A DNA stretch of 64,000 nt from Thermoplasmatales archaeon I-plasma (GTDB taxonomy: Archaea; Thermoplasmatota; Thermoplasmata; Thermoplasmatales; GCA-001856825), in contig ATMD01000001.1 in assembly GCA_001856825.1 (NCBI GenBank), forward strand, positions 364,581-428,580, in the 5' to 3' direction. Position numbers and translations under genes: made by a program. The notes under the pieces are model-generated. The model was given only the letters and a program-made list of their open reading frames with translations. It was not told the DNA's origin and searched no databases. Position 1 is the stretch's first letter; every line of letters starts with the position of its first letter. Below, piece after piece: positions 1 through 9,232 of this stretch.

Positions 1-1
1 T

Positions 2-316
2 TCCATTGAGCCGGGGGAGAAGGAAGTTAAGGTGACGAGAGTTCTTGAGGACCACAACGTGATTCTCAAGGGTAACTTCCCCGTCATCATATCCGTATCT
101 CAGGAAATAAATGAGCCAAGGCTTCCCGCAGTCCTACAGATCATAAAGGCAGGCAAGAGGGAGATAAAGATGGAGACTGCATCAATCCAGGATTCGTCAT
201 CAATAAAGGTTCTTTCCGATAAGGCACCTAAGAGCGAAAGGAAGAAGGAAGTTTACGAGGAGCCAGAGAAGGCAATACCCGTTCTGACCAGGGTGATAAA
301 GGAGGCGATGTTGTGA
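2..316 (+). CDS. etfB: Electron transfer flavoprotein beta subunit, C-terminal part (truncated by window start)
   Basis: This is the C-terminal part of the small subunit of the heterodimeric electron transfer flavoprotein, which takes electrons from acyl-CoA dehydrogenases and other flavoenzymes. The frame is open to the first bases of the window, so the GTG at base 32 is an internal codon, not a start. The segment with the motifs NFPVIISVSQEINEPRLP is the typical late EtfB region where the family reads 'LPAVxTVxxxLNEPRxP'. The stop TGA overlaps the GTG start of the alpha subunit (GTGA), which implies translational coupling. The N-terminal nucleotide-binding half is outside the window. Identity rests on this motif plus the adjacent etfA. 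Confidence 0.88.
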   Translation, partial: SIEPGEKEVKVTRVLEDHNVILKGNFPVIISVSQEINEPRLPAVLQIIKAGKREIKMETASIQDSSSIKVLSDKAPKSERKKEVYEEPEKAIPVLTRVIKEAML

Positions 317-1206
317 GGGGAATAGTATTTTCAGACAAGGAGGACATTCTGTCACAGGCACTGACATTCTTCAGGCAGAAGATGGAAATAGACGCCGCAA
401 TTTATTCTGAGAACCCCCAATCAAGCGGGCAGTACGGGGCAAAAAAGCTTTTCGTCCTCCAGGGAGCTGGATTTTCAGACAACGTTTCTGATGCGCTACT
501 TAGCATCATTCAGAAGGAGAATTATGATTTTATCTTCATCACTTCCACTGCACTGGGAAGGGAGGTAGCAGGAATAGTCTCGGACAAACTTGGGAAGGAG
601 ATCATCGCAGAAATATTCGATTTCAACATAGACAACTCAAAAGTCAAGACGAAGAGATTTGCATGGGGAGGGAAGACTGTTGCGGAGGAAGAATCTGAAT
701 GCAGGATATTTACTGTTATGCCAGGCATAATAGAAGCTACAACCGTCCCCGAAAAGTCGGAAGTATCCCAGATCAAGATGAACGATTCTAAGGTCTCCCT
801 CGTGCAGACAATACCGAAGACGTCTTCTACAGTGGATTTGGAGCACGCTGGCATAATAGTCTCAATAGGGAGGGGAATAGGTAAGAAGGAGGCAATAGAC
901 CAGATAATGCCACTCGTTAAGGCTGTGAAGGGTGAACTTGCAGGATCAAGGCCCGTATGCCTAGATTACCAGTGGCTTAGCGAGGACAGGCAGGTGGGCC
1001 TTTCGGGGAGGAAGGTGAAGCCAAAGCTCTACATCGCTCTCGGCATTTCCGGCCAGATACAGCATATTGCAGGTATGAGGGGATCAAAGACAGTCATCGC
1101 TATAAACAAGGACAAGATGGCCCCGATATTTGAAGAGGCAGATTACGGCGTGGTAGGAGACCTATTCCAGATAGTGCCGATGATCGTGAAGGCACTCCAG
1201 CAGTGA
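313..1206 (+). CDS. etfA: Electron transfer flavoprotein alpha subunit
   Basis: This is the large ETF subunit, which holds the redox FAD. The C-terminal FAD domain is clear: IVSIGRGIG near residue 185, AGSRPVCLDYQWLSEDRQVG near residue 213 and ALGISGQIQHIAGM near residue 244, followed by the IAINKDKMAPIFEEADYG segment that is nearly invariant in the family. The length (297 aa) is slightly short for the family, with a reduced N-terminal domain. It starts with GTG overlapping the stop of etfB by four bases, so the two subunits are coupled. The convergent gene downstream is the hydroxyacyl-CoA dehydrogenase/enoyl-CoA hydratase fusion, which fits a role in beta-oxidation. Which dehydrogenase feeds it cannot be seen here. 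Confidence 0.94.
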   Translation: MRGIVFSDKEDILSQALTFFRQKMEIDAAIYSENPQSSGQYGAKKLFVLQGAGFSDNVSDALLSIIQKENYDFIFITSTALGREVAGIVSDKLGKEIIAEIFDFNIDNSKVKTKRFAWGGKTVAEEESECRIFTVMPGIIEATTVPEKSEVSQIKMNDSKVSLVQTIPKTSSTVDLEHAGIIVSIGRGIGKKEAIDQIMPLVKAVKGELAGSRPVCLDYQWLSEDRQVGLSGRKVKPKLYIALGISGQIQHIAGMRGSKTVIAINKDKMAPIFEEADYGVVGDLFQIVPMIVKALQQ

Positions 1207-1233
1207 TTCGCTGAAAATTTAATTCTGCTATCC

Positions 1234-3225
1234 TCACTTCCCCTGGAAGTTCGGTTTCCTCTTCTGAAGCAGTGCAGTTATGCCTTCCTTCATGTCTTCC
1301 GTCCCATAGAGTATGCCTGCCGCCATGGCTTCCATCTCAAGACCTGAGTCGTAGGCAACGTCAGCTCCCCTGTTAATCAGTCTCTTGACCAGGCTTGCGG
1401 CAATAGGGGATGACCCTATCGCTATGGATTCTGCCAGTTCCATTGCACCTGAATCCACCTTTTCCTTCGGGTAGAGTTCTGAGACTATACCCATATCAAA
1501 TGCCTGCTGTCCTGTTATCCTCTTACCAGTGAGTATCAGGTACATCGCCCTGGAGTTTCCCACCAGTCTTGCAAGCCTCTGGCTCCCGGACCATGCAGGT
1601 AACAGCCCAAGGGTCACCTCGGGGAGTCCCATTTGGGCATCTGGGGTGGAGACCCTTATGTCGCACGACATTGAAAGTTCAAATCCGCCTCCAAGCGCCA
1701 GTCCCTTGATCTCTGCAATAACTACCTTAGGTATCTCCTGGAGTTTCTTGTAAATCCTTTCTCCCTTCCTTGCATACTCCACAAAATCAAACAGTCCTGG
1801 TATGAACTGCGATAGTTCTGCTCCTGCAGTGAAAGTATCCCCTGAACCTGTTATAAGGAGAACCCGTGTGTCCTTGTCCTCCCACACCTCATCTATAGCA
1901 CTTTCAAGATCATTCAGAAGTTCAGAATTGATGAAATTGTGCTTCGGTCGGTTGAGCAATATCCTTGAAACATGTTTCGACCCCTTCTCGAGTATAAGGG
2001 TGGAATATTTCTTCCCTTCCATGGTGCCTGATTGCGTTGCCTGCCCCTCCTGTTTCTTCTTCTCCGTAGTTGCAAATGATTTCACCTGGATTATCTCCTT
2101 CAGCTTTCCCTGTTTTATCGATTCAGCAGGTTCAAACGTCTTGAAACCATAAAAACTGCTGAGTTGCTCAAGCCTCTTCTTCACCTCTGCATTCGTAAGG
2201 CTCTTTGCAACGGTTATAGGGCCGAATGGCCGGTTCATCCCAAGTTTCACTGCAATGTCAATCTCATCTGGAAGTGCAACCTGTTCCTCTATCAGTTTCA
2301 CTGCTTCATTGATCTCAATCGCAAAAATATCCATTATCGTGACCTTCTCTGACGGCTCCCCCTTAGGTATGGCAGCCTTGCCAGATGACCAGTCATATAT
2401 CCCACGTCCACTCTTCTTACCCAGTCTCCCTTCCTTCACCAGATCCCTGAATGTCCTGCACCTGTTATATTCCTCAGAGAGAGTGGCCGAGTAGTAGTCA
2501 AGTGAGTGTACGACTGTATCTATTCCCACAAAGTCCATCAGCTCATATGGTCCCATTGGAAGCCCCTGCCCCCTCGCGTATAAGTCCATCTCTTCTGGTT
2601 TCTCAACATTCTTATCCAGTACACTGCAGAAGAACAACATGTCCGGCGCATTGATCCTGTTTACAACAAATCCTGGAGAGTCCTTCAGGACCTTGACCGG
2701 TGTCTTACCTATATCCTGCCCGATCCTGAACGCCTTCTCGAAGTACTCATCTCCTGTGAATTCTGACCTTATGATCTCCACCAGCTTCATCCTATTAGCA
2801 GGGTTGAAGAAGTGCATTCCAAGTACTCTTTCCTTTGAAGTCACATTCTTGGAAATCTCAGCTATCTTGATGTTCGATGTGTTTGTTGCAAGAATTGCAT
2901 CCTTCCTGCAGAGTTTGTCAAGTTTTTCGAATATTTCCTGCTTCAGTTCTACTATCTCCGGTACAGCTTCGACGACAAGGTCTACATCTGTCACGCTATC
3001 TTCCATTGTACCTGAATATCTGATCCTCGATTGAATGGACTTGTCCTCCCCCTGCTTTATTATACCCTTTTCAACCATCTTGGATAGATTGTCTGCAATG
3101 TACTTCTTTGCCTTATCGAGTGCCTGAGGGAAGGAATCTTCAAGGACGACGTCGTTGCCGTACTGTGCAAATACCAGTGCTATACCTCTGCCCATCTCTC
3201 CCGAGCCGATGACAGCTACCTTCAC
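1234..3225 (-). CDS. 3-hydroxyacyl-CoA dehydrogenase / enoyl-CoA hydratase fusion protein
   Basis: This bifunctional enzyme catalyses the hydration and NAD-dependent oxidation steps of beta-oxidation. Residues 1-180 form the Rossmann domain (GSGEMG at 7-12, catalytic His about 139 in LGMHFFNPANRMKLVE). The C-terminal dehydrogenase domains follow to about residue 380, and a crotonase domain occupies about 405-663. The crotonase part keeps both catalytic glutamates (GGGFELSMSCD and LPEVTLGLLP). The domain order, dehydrogenase first and hydratase second, is that of archaeal crotonyl-CoA hydratase/3-hydroxybutyryl-CoA dehydrogenases, the reverse of bacterial FadB. It begins 4 nt after the SCP2 gene, so the two probably form an operon. 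The substrate chain length is not visible. Confidence 0.93.
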   Translation of the reverse strand: MKVAVIGSGEMGRGIALVFAQYGNDVVLEDSFPQALDKAKKYIADNLSKMVEKGIIKQGEDKSIQSRIRYSGTMEDSVTDVDLVVEAVPEIVELKQEIFEKLDKLCRKDAILATNTSNIKIAEISKNVTSKERVLGMHFFNPANRMKLVEIIRSEFTGDEYFEKAFRIGQDIGKTPVKVLKDSPGFVVNRINAPDMLFFCSVLDKNVEKPEEMDLYARGQGLPMGPYELMDFVGIDTVVHSLDYYSATLSEEYNRCRTFRDLVKEGRLGKKSGRGIYDWSSGKAAIPKGEPSEKVTIMDIFAIEINEAVKLIEEQVALPDEIDIAVKLGMNRPFGPITVAKSLTNAEVKKRLEQLSSFYGFKTFEPAESIKQGKLKEIIQVKSFATTEKKKQEGQATQSGTMEGKKYSTLILEKGSKHVSRILLNRPKHNFINSELLNDLESAIDEVWEDKDTRVLLITGSGDTFTAGAELSQFIPGLFDFVEYARKGERIYKKLQEIPKVVIAEIKGLALGGGFELSMSCDIRVSTPDAQMGLPEVTLGLLPAWSGSQRLARLVGNSRAMYLILTGKRITGQQAFDMGIVSELYPKEKVDSGAMELAESIAIGSSPIAASLVKRLINRGADVAYDSGLEMEAMAAGILYGTEDMKEGITALLQKRKPNFQGK

Positions 3226-3229
3226 CCTC

Positions 3230-3583
3230 TCACTTCCTTGCCTTGAGAATGGTAGATGAAAGTTTCTGTACGGAAAAGATGTCTCCGCTGATCTTCAGCT
3301 TCCCCTGCATGAATGCTTGCACGCCGTCCAGTTTCCCTGTGAACAGGTCTGTCAGTACCTGCTCTGAAGCTGTGATAGTCGCAGAAGCTGGTTGTTTTGT
3401 TCCGTTTTCAACCGCTACCTGCCCATCCCCGATGGTTACATAGAATGGGGTTCCGTCAGATACATTGAACTGGAATGTCTTATTTATTGCCAAAACTTCT
3501 TTCTTCAGATCTGGTAGGCTATCAAGCGATTTCACAACATTTTTTAACAAATCAATAGAACTCATCGGGGAATTATAGGGCAT
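3230..3583 (-). CDS. SCP2 sterol-carrier domain protein
   Basis: This is a small stand-alone SCP2 domain of 117 aa. The family binds acyl-CoAs or other lipids in a hydrophobic tunnel. The signature near residues 85-105 (GKLDGVQAFMQGKLKISGD) is the family's 'F..GKL...G' motif. It lies 4 nt upstream of the beta-oxidation fusion gene on the same strand, so delivery of acyl-CoA substrate is a reasonable inference. A TATA-like AAATTT about 26 nt upstream of ATG 3583 supports that start as leaderless; ATG 3565 is the alternative. Confidence 0.85.
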   Translation of the reverse strand: MPYNSPMSSIDLLKNVVKSLDSLPDLKKEVLAINKTFQFNVSDGTPFYVTIGDGQVAVENGTKQPASATITASEQVLTDLFTGKLDGVQAFMQGKLKISGDIFSVQKLSSTILKARK

Positions 3584-3700
3584 TCCCTAAAATAGTTTTG
3601 GCTGTAAAATTTAAGCTTGCTTCAATTTTATCCCTCTACTTCCCTTTGATTTTCCAATGGGCTCCAGCTTTGTCTCTCTATTGCGCTATCACTTCATCGT

Positions 3701-6700
3701 CTACCTTTCGTGTCTTATTTTAGATGGCCACCAGTTGTATTTCTTCAAAACAAGCATGAGTGCGGGTATCAAGAATAGCCAGGAGAGAAGTGTATCTACG
3801 AGCACCCCCGCAGTAACCGCGAAGCCTATCTCGCTTATGATACCTATTGAGCTGAATATTAGTGATCCAAACACGCCTGCCAGTATGAATCCTAGAACAA
3901 GTATCACTCCACCGTTTTCCTCGATTGCCTCGGCTATTGCATCTTCATCGCTCTCTCCCCTCATAACCGCTTCCCTTGCCTTAGTTACCATGAATATGTC
4001 GTAGTCAAGTCCAACGCCGAAGAGCGTTACTATGACGAAGAGTGGCCCAAACACTATGAGCGGAAGCTTCATGAAGTAATGGAATACGAGGTAAAAGAGG
4101 GAAACTGCAAGAAGTGCCGACGTCCCTACGTTGAACAGCAGTCGCAGGGGTGTGAGGATGGACGTGAGCTGGAAGGCGAGTACTGCGAAAATCATGACAG
4201 AAAGTATGGCTATGATGTCATATGTGGATGTATTGATGCTATCTGAACTGTCTAGAAGCGACTGTGGTGTTCCTCCAACTGCGTACTTCACATCGCTGGG
4301 AACAACATGTTTAAGGATGCTGTCAACTTTGGCTACCGCATCTATCCCCTGTTCTGTGTAGGAAACATATTTTGTAGTGAAATTCAGGAGGACAGTTGAT
4401 CCGTCCTTTCCTATGAAAGTCAGGGACTGATTGAGGGTTGTGTTGGCAGCTAATGGACTACCCGATATATTTTGCAGGTCGACGTACTTCCCGAATGGAT
4501 ATGTAAGAGTTGTCAGCCCTGAAATCCCGTTGTCCTTTACCAGGGCAGACGTTATGTTATTCATTATTCCTATATCAGTCACGTTGAAATGACCATCCTG
4601 GTAAACCTGGCCGGGGAAGGTAAGAACTATGTAGCTGGGTGAAAGCGTATCACCTCCAAATGCAGATGTCATCTCGTAGTAGCCAATCTTGCCTGAGTTG
4701 TCAGGTATGAGGGAAAACAGTGAGAATGAGGTTGGGGTAGCCTCATAAACGACGAGGGTTGAAATGAAAATTACTATTAGCACCGCCACCAGCGCCCTCT
4801 TATGCTTCCTGCTTACCATAGCTACCTTCCTGAAATTGATCAGTGCCTTCTTCTGTCTGATCCTGTTCTTGAAAATTAGCATGAATGATGGAAGGAGGGT
4901 GAGCGCCACCCCCAGGGAAATAGCAATCCCAAGAGCATTAACGAACCCGCCTGACCCTATTATGGGCACCTTGAAAATACCGAGTACTATGTATGAGAGG
5001 ATAACGGTTAGACCTGAGGTGAAAACGGCGTGGCCTGCCCACTGCACAGTAGTTCCAAGCTTGTCCTCTGACTGTTCCTTTGAATACCTGTTCAGCATAT
5101 AGACCGAGTAATCGGTACTGAGTCCGAGGATAAGCATCGCGCTCAGAGTAGTGACTATGAAGGACAGCGTTGTCTTCATTATTATCCCAAATATCAACTC
5201 CGAAAGCCCTAGGATCACTATCATGCTCAATCCGAAGAACATCAGGGGTACGAATGCAAGGAATGCGGACCTGAAATAAATGCCGACAATGATTACGGAC
5301 AGTATCATGCCAGCTACTAAGGAATAGATCAGTCCCGAATATGCAGTGCCTTCAATCCCGTTTGCAATCTGGCTGTCACTCGTGGAATAAATCTTCACTG
5401 GATCAAACTGGTTCTGCACCCCTGACAAGTATGTGCTCAATACACTCAGCTGAGAGTTGCTCAACCTAGAAGGGGTAAAATCAATTATGACCATGTACCC
5501 CGAAAAATCTGGCGGAACCAGTGAGTGGAATAAGGAAGAGGACAGGCTTATCCCAGCCTCAGAATAGTTGCCATCTACAAGTGACGAAACGTTCCCATTT
5601 ACCTTCACTGAAGAAGATACGAATTGTGCCGGATTTGAAATTGTAAAATATGGATAGTCCTTGAAGTGGGCAGTGAGAAAGGACTCTGTTAGATTCATTG
5701 CAGATTTTGATGACCCCAACGAAAGGAACATTGATACGACCGAAGACGAATTCTTATCGAGGGTAGAGGCAAGCTCATTCAAACCGGATGCCGCTGAATC
5801 TACGAAATACTGCTTGAACTGGGAAGTATCGTTAGATAAAATTCCAGAATAGAAAACATTCATTGGCATGTTTACAGACCTGTAAAATTCGCTCATAGAG
5901 GTGCTCAGGAGTGAACTATTCATCTGTCCCTCGACAAATGAGTTGTTTACGTGAGGCGATGACTCGAATGACAATGCGAATTCTTCTGGTGTCTCCCCAA
6001 AAGTGCTGTTTGTGAATTCAGATATAGCGGTGTTATTTGAGGACAACAAAGTTCCTGTAATGTTTGCTGACAGGGAGATGAGGCTTCCATTTGAAATAAA
6101 ATTCTCAAATGTACTGTTGAATATCAGCCTCTCCACAGCCGAGGAAGGCGATGATATCGATAGTGCGAGCTGTTCCGTTATGTCAAGTCTTTGTGAATTA
6201 TTCTGATAGGTAGTAACGTTGAAGCTTGAGAGGACGGAATAAAAGAACTGCTGCTGTTGCACGTTCATTCCTGCGCTGAAATTTGTAAATGCATTGTCGA
6301 CTGCACTTTCAAGGGTGTCACTGTTAGGCAAAGAAGAGTTGTTCGATACCAACTTGCTCCATGAAGCGTAAAAATACATGAAGTACCCTATACTTGTCTG
6401 GTTGCCGCTAAAGTTGTTCGTATTTTTCATTAGGGTAGAGTATGCGAAGTTATCCTTCTCTGAAATGTTGGTATAAGGTGAATTTAGGTATATTTCATAG
6501 AATTCCAAGGGTATGCCGTAAAGTAGACCGGAAGCTCCAGAAATGCTCTGAAACAGGCCATTATATCCTACTACAGCGGTAGAGACGTTATGATAAGTAG
6601 AATTGAAATAACCATCTATTTTGACCAGATTGGAAGCAAAACTCTCAAACCCATTTGTAGCGTTTTTGAATGTGCCGTATGCAGCTATCGTTCCATTGGA

Positions 6701-7138
6701 AGCTTTCATTATGTTGCCATATAACGAGTTAGTTGAGTTGCCCAGCGAATCTACCACGCTGTTTCCGATTTGGTAGGGTGAGACTATGCCAGAAGCACCT
6801 AAACTTGACAGGTTCTTGGAATAAGTGGAGTTGAGCTTTTCCCATATATGGTATGAGGTGGATGAGTTGAAGGCGGAATCAACATAAAGTACCACGACGG
6901 TACCGTTGGAACTGCCCTTTGATGAATTGAACTCGCTGTTCATAATGGTTTGAGCCTTGGCGGAAAGCGTGTGGTTGCTTCCAGCAAATTCCACATTTTC
7001 GATATTATAATTTATCAGGCTCGTGGACATCGCAGCGAAAGGCAGCAGTACGACGATGAAGACTACCCACACAATTATTATCGCCTTGTACCGTCTCTTA
7101 ATGAAATTTCCAAGTGTTCTGAATCTGCCTTCGAGCAT
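3701..7138 (-). CDS. MMPL/RND-family transporter with a very large external domain
   Basis: This is a 1145-residue membrane protein of the MMPL branch of the RND superfamily, which exports lipids or other hydrophobic compounds. One membrane segment lies at residues 18-42. A long external domain follows (about 45-590), with dozens of N-glycosylation sequons (NST, NSS, NNS). A helix cluster spans about 600-760, and VKPxxxx-like aspartate and glycine motifs (GLSTDYSVYMLNR) mark the first MMPL domain. After a second external loop (about 800-990) comes the second cluster with GVGLDYDIFMVTKAREA. The two 'G-DY' motifs in TM4-like helices are the expected proton-relay positions. A TATA-like GATATAAC sits about 25 nt upstream of the start. 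The first external domain is unusually long. The substrate is unknown. Confidence 0.87.
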   Translation of the reverse strand: MLEGRFRTLGNFIKRRYKAIIIVWVVFIVVLLPFAAMSTSLINYNIENVEFAGSNHTLSAKAQTIMNSEFNSSKGSSNGTVVVLYVDSAFNSSTSYHIWEKLNSTYSKNLSSLGASGIVSPYQIGNSVVDSLGNSTNSLYGNIMKASNGTIAAYGTFKNATNGFESFASNLVKIDGYFNSTYHNVSTAVVGYNGLFQSISGASGLLYGIPLEFYEIYLNSPYTNISEKDNFAYSTLMKNTNNFSGNQTSIGYFMYFYASWSKLVSNNSSLPNSDTLESAVDNAFTNFSAGMNVQQQQFFYSVLSSFNVTTYQNNSQRLDITEQLALSISSPSSAVERLIFNSTFENFISNGSLISLSANITGTLLSSNNTAISEFTNSTFGETPEEFALSFESSPHVNNSFVEGQMNSSLLSTSMSEFYRSVNMPMNVFYSGILSNDTSQFKQYFVDSAASGLNELASTLDKNSSSVVSMFLSLGSSKSAMNLTESFLTAHFKDYPYFTISNPAQFVSSSVKVNGNVSSLVDGNYSEAGISLSSSLFHSLVPPDFSGYMVIIDFTPSRLSNSQLSVLSTYLSGVQNQFDPVKIYSTSDSQIANGIEGTAYSGLIYSLVAGMILSVIIVGIYFRSAFLAFVPLMFFGLSMIVILGLSELIFGIIMKTTLSFIVTTLSAMLILGLSTDYSVYMLNRYSKEQSEDKLGTTVQWAGHAVFTSGLTVILSYIVLGIFKVPIIGSGGFVNALGIAISLGVALTLLPSFMLIFKNRIRQKKALINFRKVAMVSRKHKRALVAVLIVIFISTLVVYEATPTSFSLFSLIPDNSGKIGYYEMTSAFGGDTLSPSYIVLTFPGQVYQDGHFNVTDIGIMNNITSALVKDNGISGLTTLTYPFGKYVDLQNISGSPLAANTTLNQSLTFIGKDGSTVLLNFTTKYVSYTEQGIDAVAKVDSILKHVVPSDVKYAVGGTPQSLLDSSDSINTSTYDIIAILSVMIFAVLAFQLTSILTPLRLLFNVGTSALLAVSLFYLVFHYFMKLPLIVFGPLFVIVTLFGVGLDYDIFMVTKAREAVMRGESDEDAIAEAIEENGGVILVLGFILAGVFGSLIFSSIGIISEIGFAVTAGVLVDTLLSWLFLIPALMLVLKKYNWWPSKIRHER

Positions 7139-7280
7139 TCATCCGGTATTTCAAAATGTTATATCAACCTTGCATATGCATTTCTTGTTATCATTGCTTT
7201 CCCAGTATGTAATGGGATTTGATTTCCCCACTGTTATCAAGCAGGGAATACATTTTTAAAATTATAACCGATAGATCCAC

Positions 7281-8078
7281 ATGGAAATATTTGACAATCA
7301 TGTCCATCTGACATCATCTTCCATAGATTTCTTCCTGAGAGTTTTCACGAAGGCAGGAGGGACTTCACTGAACCTGGTAAACCTCACAGAGGATTGCTTC
7401 CTTCCCGAAGATTTTGAAAGGAAATATGATCAAACAATCTCGATTTCAAAAATACTGCGGGAAAAGGGATTGGCTGTTGTTGTAAGTATAGGTCCATACC
7501 CGGTGAATTATATAGAGATGAGGGGAAAGATAGGGAGGGATAGAGCTGCTGAAGTATACAGAAAAGCAGTTGACAGTGCTGTTAGGAGGGTAGAGGAGGG
7601 GATGGCGAACGCAATAGGCGAGGTAGGAAGGCCACATTTCCCCACTTCCTCAGAAATAGTGGAGGAGAGCAACAGCATTATGGAATACATCTTCCAGTCA
7701 ACCTCAGACAAGGACATACCTGTCATCCTGCACACCGAATCCCTTGATTCAGAAGGTATGTGCGAAGTGATGAGGATGGCGAGGAACAACGGGAAGGAAT
7801 CGTTGGTCGTGAAACATTTCAGCTCCCCAATATTCTCCGGCAACTGTGGTATAATCCCTTCCGTTCCAGCAGGGCGGAAGAATGCGAGGTCTGCACCGTG
7901 GGGGGAGAAAGGGTTCTTCCTCGAGACTGACTTTGCAGGCGACGAAGGCAATCCGAATTTTGTACTTCCTGCAGATTCCGTTCCTAAGAGGGTTGCGATG
8001 CTCATTCAGGAGGGGGTAGATAGTGAAAGAATTGAGAAGTCAATGAACTTCTTCAAGGAATTCTATAGACTTGTTTAA
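7281..8078 (+). CDS. TatD-like metal-dependent hydrolase
   Basis: This 265-aa protein is an amidohydrolase-fold metalloenzyme of the TatD-related archaeal group. The N-terminal DNHVHL (residues 5-10) gives the HxH metal ligands, EVGRPHFP near residue 114 gives the next acidic/His motif, and ILHTES near 150, VKHFSS near 178 and ETDFAGD near 215 supply the remaining ligands. TatD proteins are mostly 3'-5' exonucleases on DNA or RNA, but archaeal relatives are little studied and the substrate is not known. TTTTTAAAATTATAACC about 24 nt upstream of the ATG fits a leaderless promoter. Confidence 0.82.
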   Translation: MEIFDNHVHLTSSSIDFFLRVFTKAGGTSLNLVNLTEDCFLPEDFERKYDQTISISKILREKGLAVVVSIGPYPVNYIEMRGKIGRDRAAEVYRKAVDSAVRRVEEGMANAIGEVGRPHFPTSSEIVEESNSIMEYIFQSTSDKDIPVILHTESLDSEGMCEVMRMARNNGKESLVVKHFSSPIFSGNCGIIPSVPAGRKNARSAPWGEKGFFLETDFAGDEGNPNFVLPADSVPKRVAMLIQEGVDSERIEKSMNFFKEFYRLV

Positions 8079-8080
8079 TT

Positions 8081-8611
8081 TCATCCGCTCCCGCTGAAAC
8101 CAGTTGTTACCTTGTTTTGCTCCAGTGCATCTTCCTTGTCGGTCCTGAGGATGTGTATCGCCTCTCCGACAAGCATCCCTGTTATGAATGAGAGAAGTGC
8201 ATTGAAAACTATGATTGCAAGCAGCGAATTGAATGAAAACAGCTCAAGCGATGTTCTTGCTACCAGTGCAACTGCCCATAGAAGGAGTATTGTTGGTGAC
8301 CTTTTGTAGTATAACACCCCGTCCTTTGAGAAGAACTTCACGTCCTTTCCAAACCTGACTCCCAAAGGTATACCAACAGGGAGCAAGAGTATCATGAGCT
8401 GGGCATATATGTTTGGCAGAGACGTAAGGAATATTGCAATCAACGTCAGAACCAGGTATAAAACAGGCGTCCTGAGAACCCTCAATCTCGTATATCTCCT
8501 TCCCGATAATCCCCTAAATATTCCAAATATTATGATGACTGCTATTATGAGTTCAAGTTGGTAACCGCTGCCGAATGTGATGGATGACCCAGTTCCAGGC
8601 GCAGTAATCAT
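8081..8611 (-). CDS. Membrane protein, CcdC/DUF1453-like
   Basis: This is a 176-aa integral membrane protein with about five hydrophobic segments (approximately 18-36, 46-66, 70-84, 107-124 and 128-150). The cytoplasmic stretch VRFGKDVKFFSKDGVLYYKR, followed by SPTILLLWAVALVARTSLE, resembles the CcdC/DUF1453 family, whose members have been linked to cytochrome c maturation in Bacillus but whose activity is unclear. It converges on the TatD-like gene with only 2 nt between stop codons. The family call is by eye. Confidence 0.6.
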   Translation of the reverse strand: MITAPGTGSSITFGSGYQLELIIAVIIIFGIFRGLSGRRYTRLRVLRTPVLYLVLTLIAIFLTSLPNIYAQLMILLLPVGIPLGVRFGKDVKFFSKDGVLYYKRSPTILLLWAVALVARTSLELFSFNSLLAIIVFNALLSFITGMLVGEAIHILRTDKEDALEQNKVTTGFSGSG

Positions 8612-8734
8612 TGCCGCCAGATGTTGGGCATATAGTTAACATTTTCGAGGAATCCTGTGCTACAGTTCCTTGCAACAACTATTTCCAGGGAAGTGCAAGA
8701 GTTTTATACGATGTTCCATTGTCGATTTCGACAT

Positions 8735-9232
8735 ATGACGTCCTCCAATCGTATAATGATACTCTTCACTCTTTCCAGGGGAAAGAAGAGCCTATACGAG
8801 CTATCAAAGCTACTTTCAAGCGATGGACGAAAGAAGTCAAGCGGTACACTTTTGCCAATCATGCGCAGGTTGGAAGAGGAAGGCTATGTCTCAAAGGAAA
8901 GTTCAGGGAGGGTCAGATACTATTCCCTCACCTTAAAGGGAAGAAAACACGTGGGGAAACTGAAGAGGCTGAGCGGAGATATAAGGAAGGGCTTCCTCAC
9001 AGCTTTCATGAGGCAGGAAATCCTGATCTCTGAAACGAAGAAACGGGAACTCCTATTATCGCCTGATTTTGTTAGGAGACTGGAGATCACCTACGAGAAG
9101 CTCGGGGACGAATTGATTGAACTTATAACAGAAATCTTCAACATGGCGGTGGAAGAGGATTATGGAAGGATAGATGATACAAAGGAGAAACTTAAACAGC
9201 TGATAGGGGAGGTTAAGCATGGCGTTCAGTGA
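8735..9232 (+). CDS. PadR-like winged-helix transcriptional regulator
   Basis: This is a helix-turn-helix regulator of about 165 aa. Residues 1-65 form the winged helix: a helix pair around NRIMILFTLSRGKKSLYELS, the recognition region SSGTLLPIMRRLEEEGYVS and a wing ending VRYYSLTLKGRKH. This is the pattern of the PadR family. A helical C-terminal part (about 90-165) is expected to dimerise. The ATG at 8735 was chosen because TTTTATAC lies about 29 nt upstream, which suits a leaderless transcript; an upstream in-frame start at 8657 is possible. The gene overlaps the MFS exporter by 14 nt, so it most likely regulates that exporter. Confidence 0.8.
   Translation: MTSSNRIMILFTLSRGKKSLYELSKLLSSDGRKKSSGTLLPIMRRLEEEGYVSKESSGRVRYYSLTLKGRKHVGKLKRLSGDIRKGFLTAFMRQEILISETKKRELLLSPDFVRRLEITYEKLGDELIELITEIFNMAVEEDYGRIDDTKEKLKQLIGEVKHGVQ

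Noticed and set aside
522..854. Long antisense frames opposite etfA and other high-GC genes.
   Set aside because: They are shadows of the real coding strand, have no family match and no promoter.
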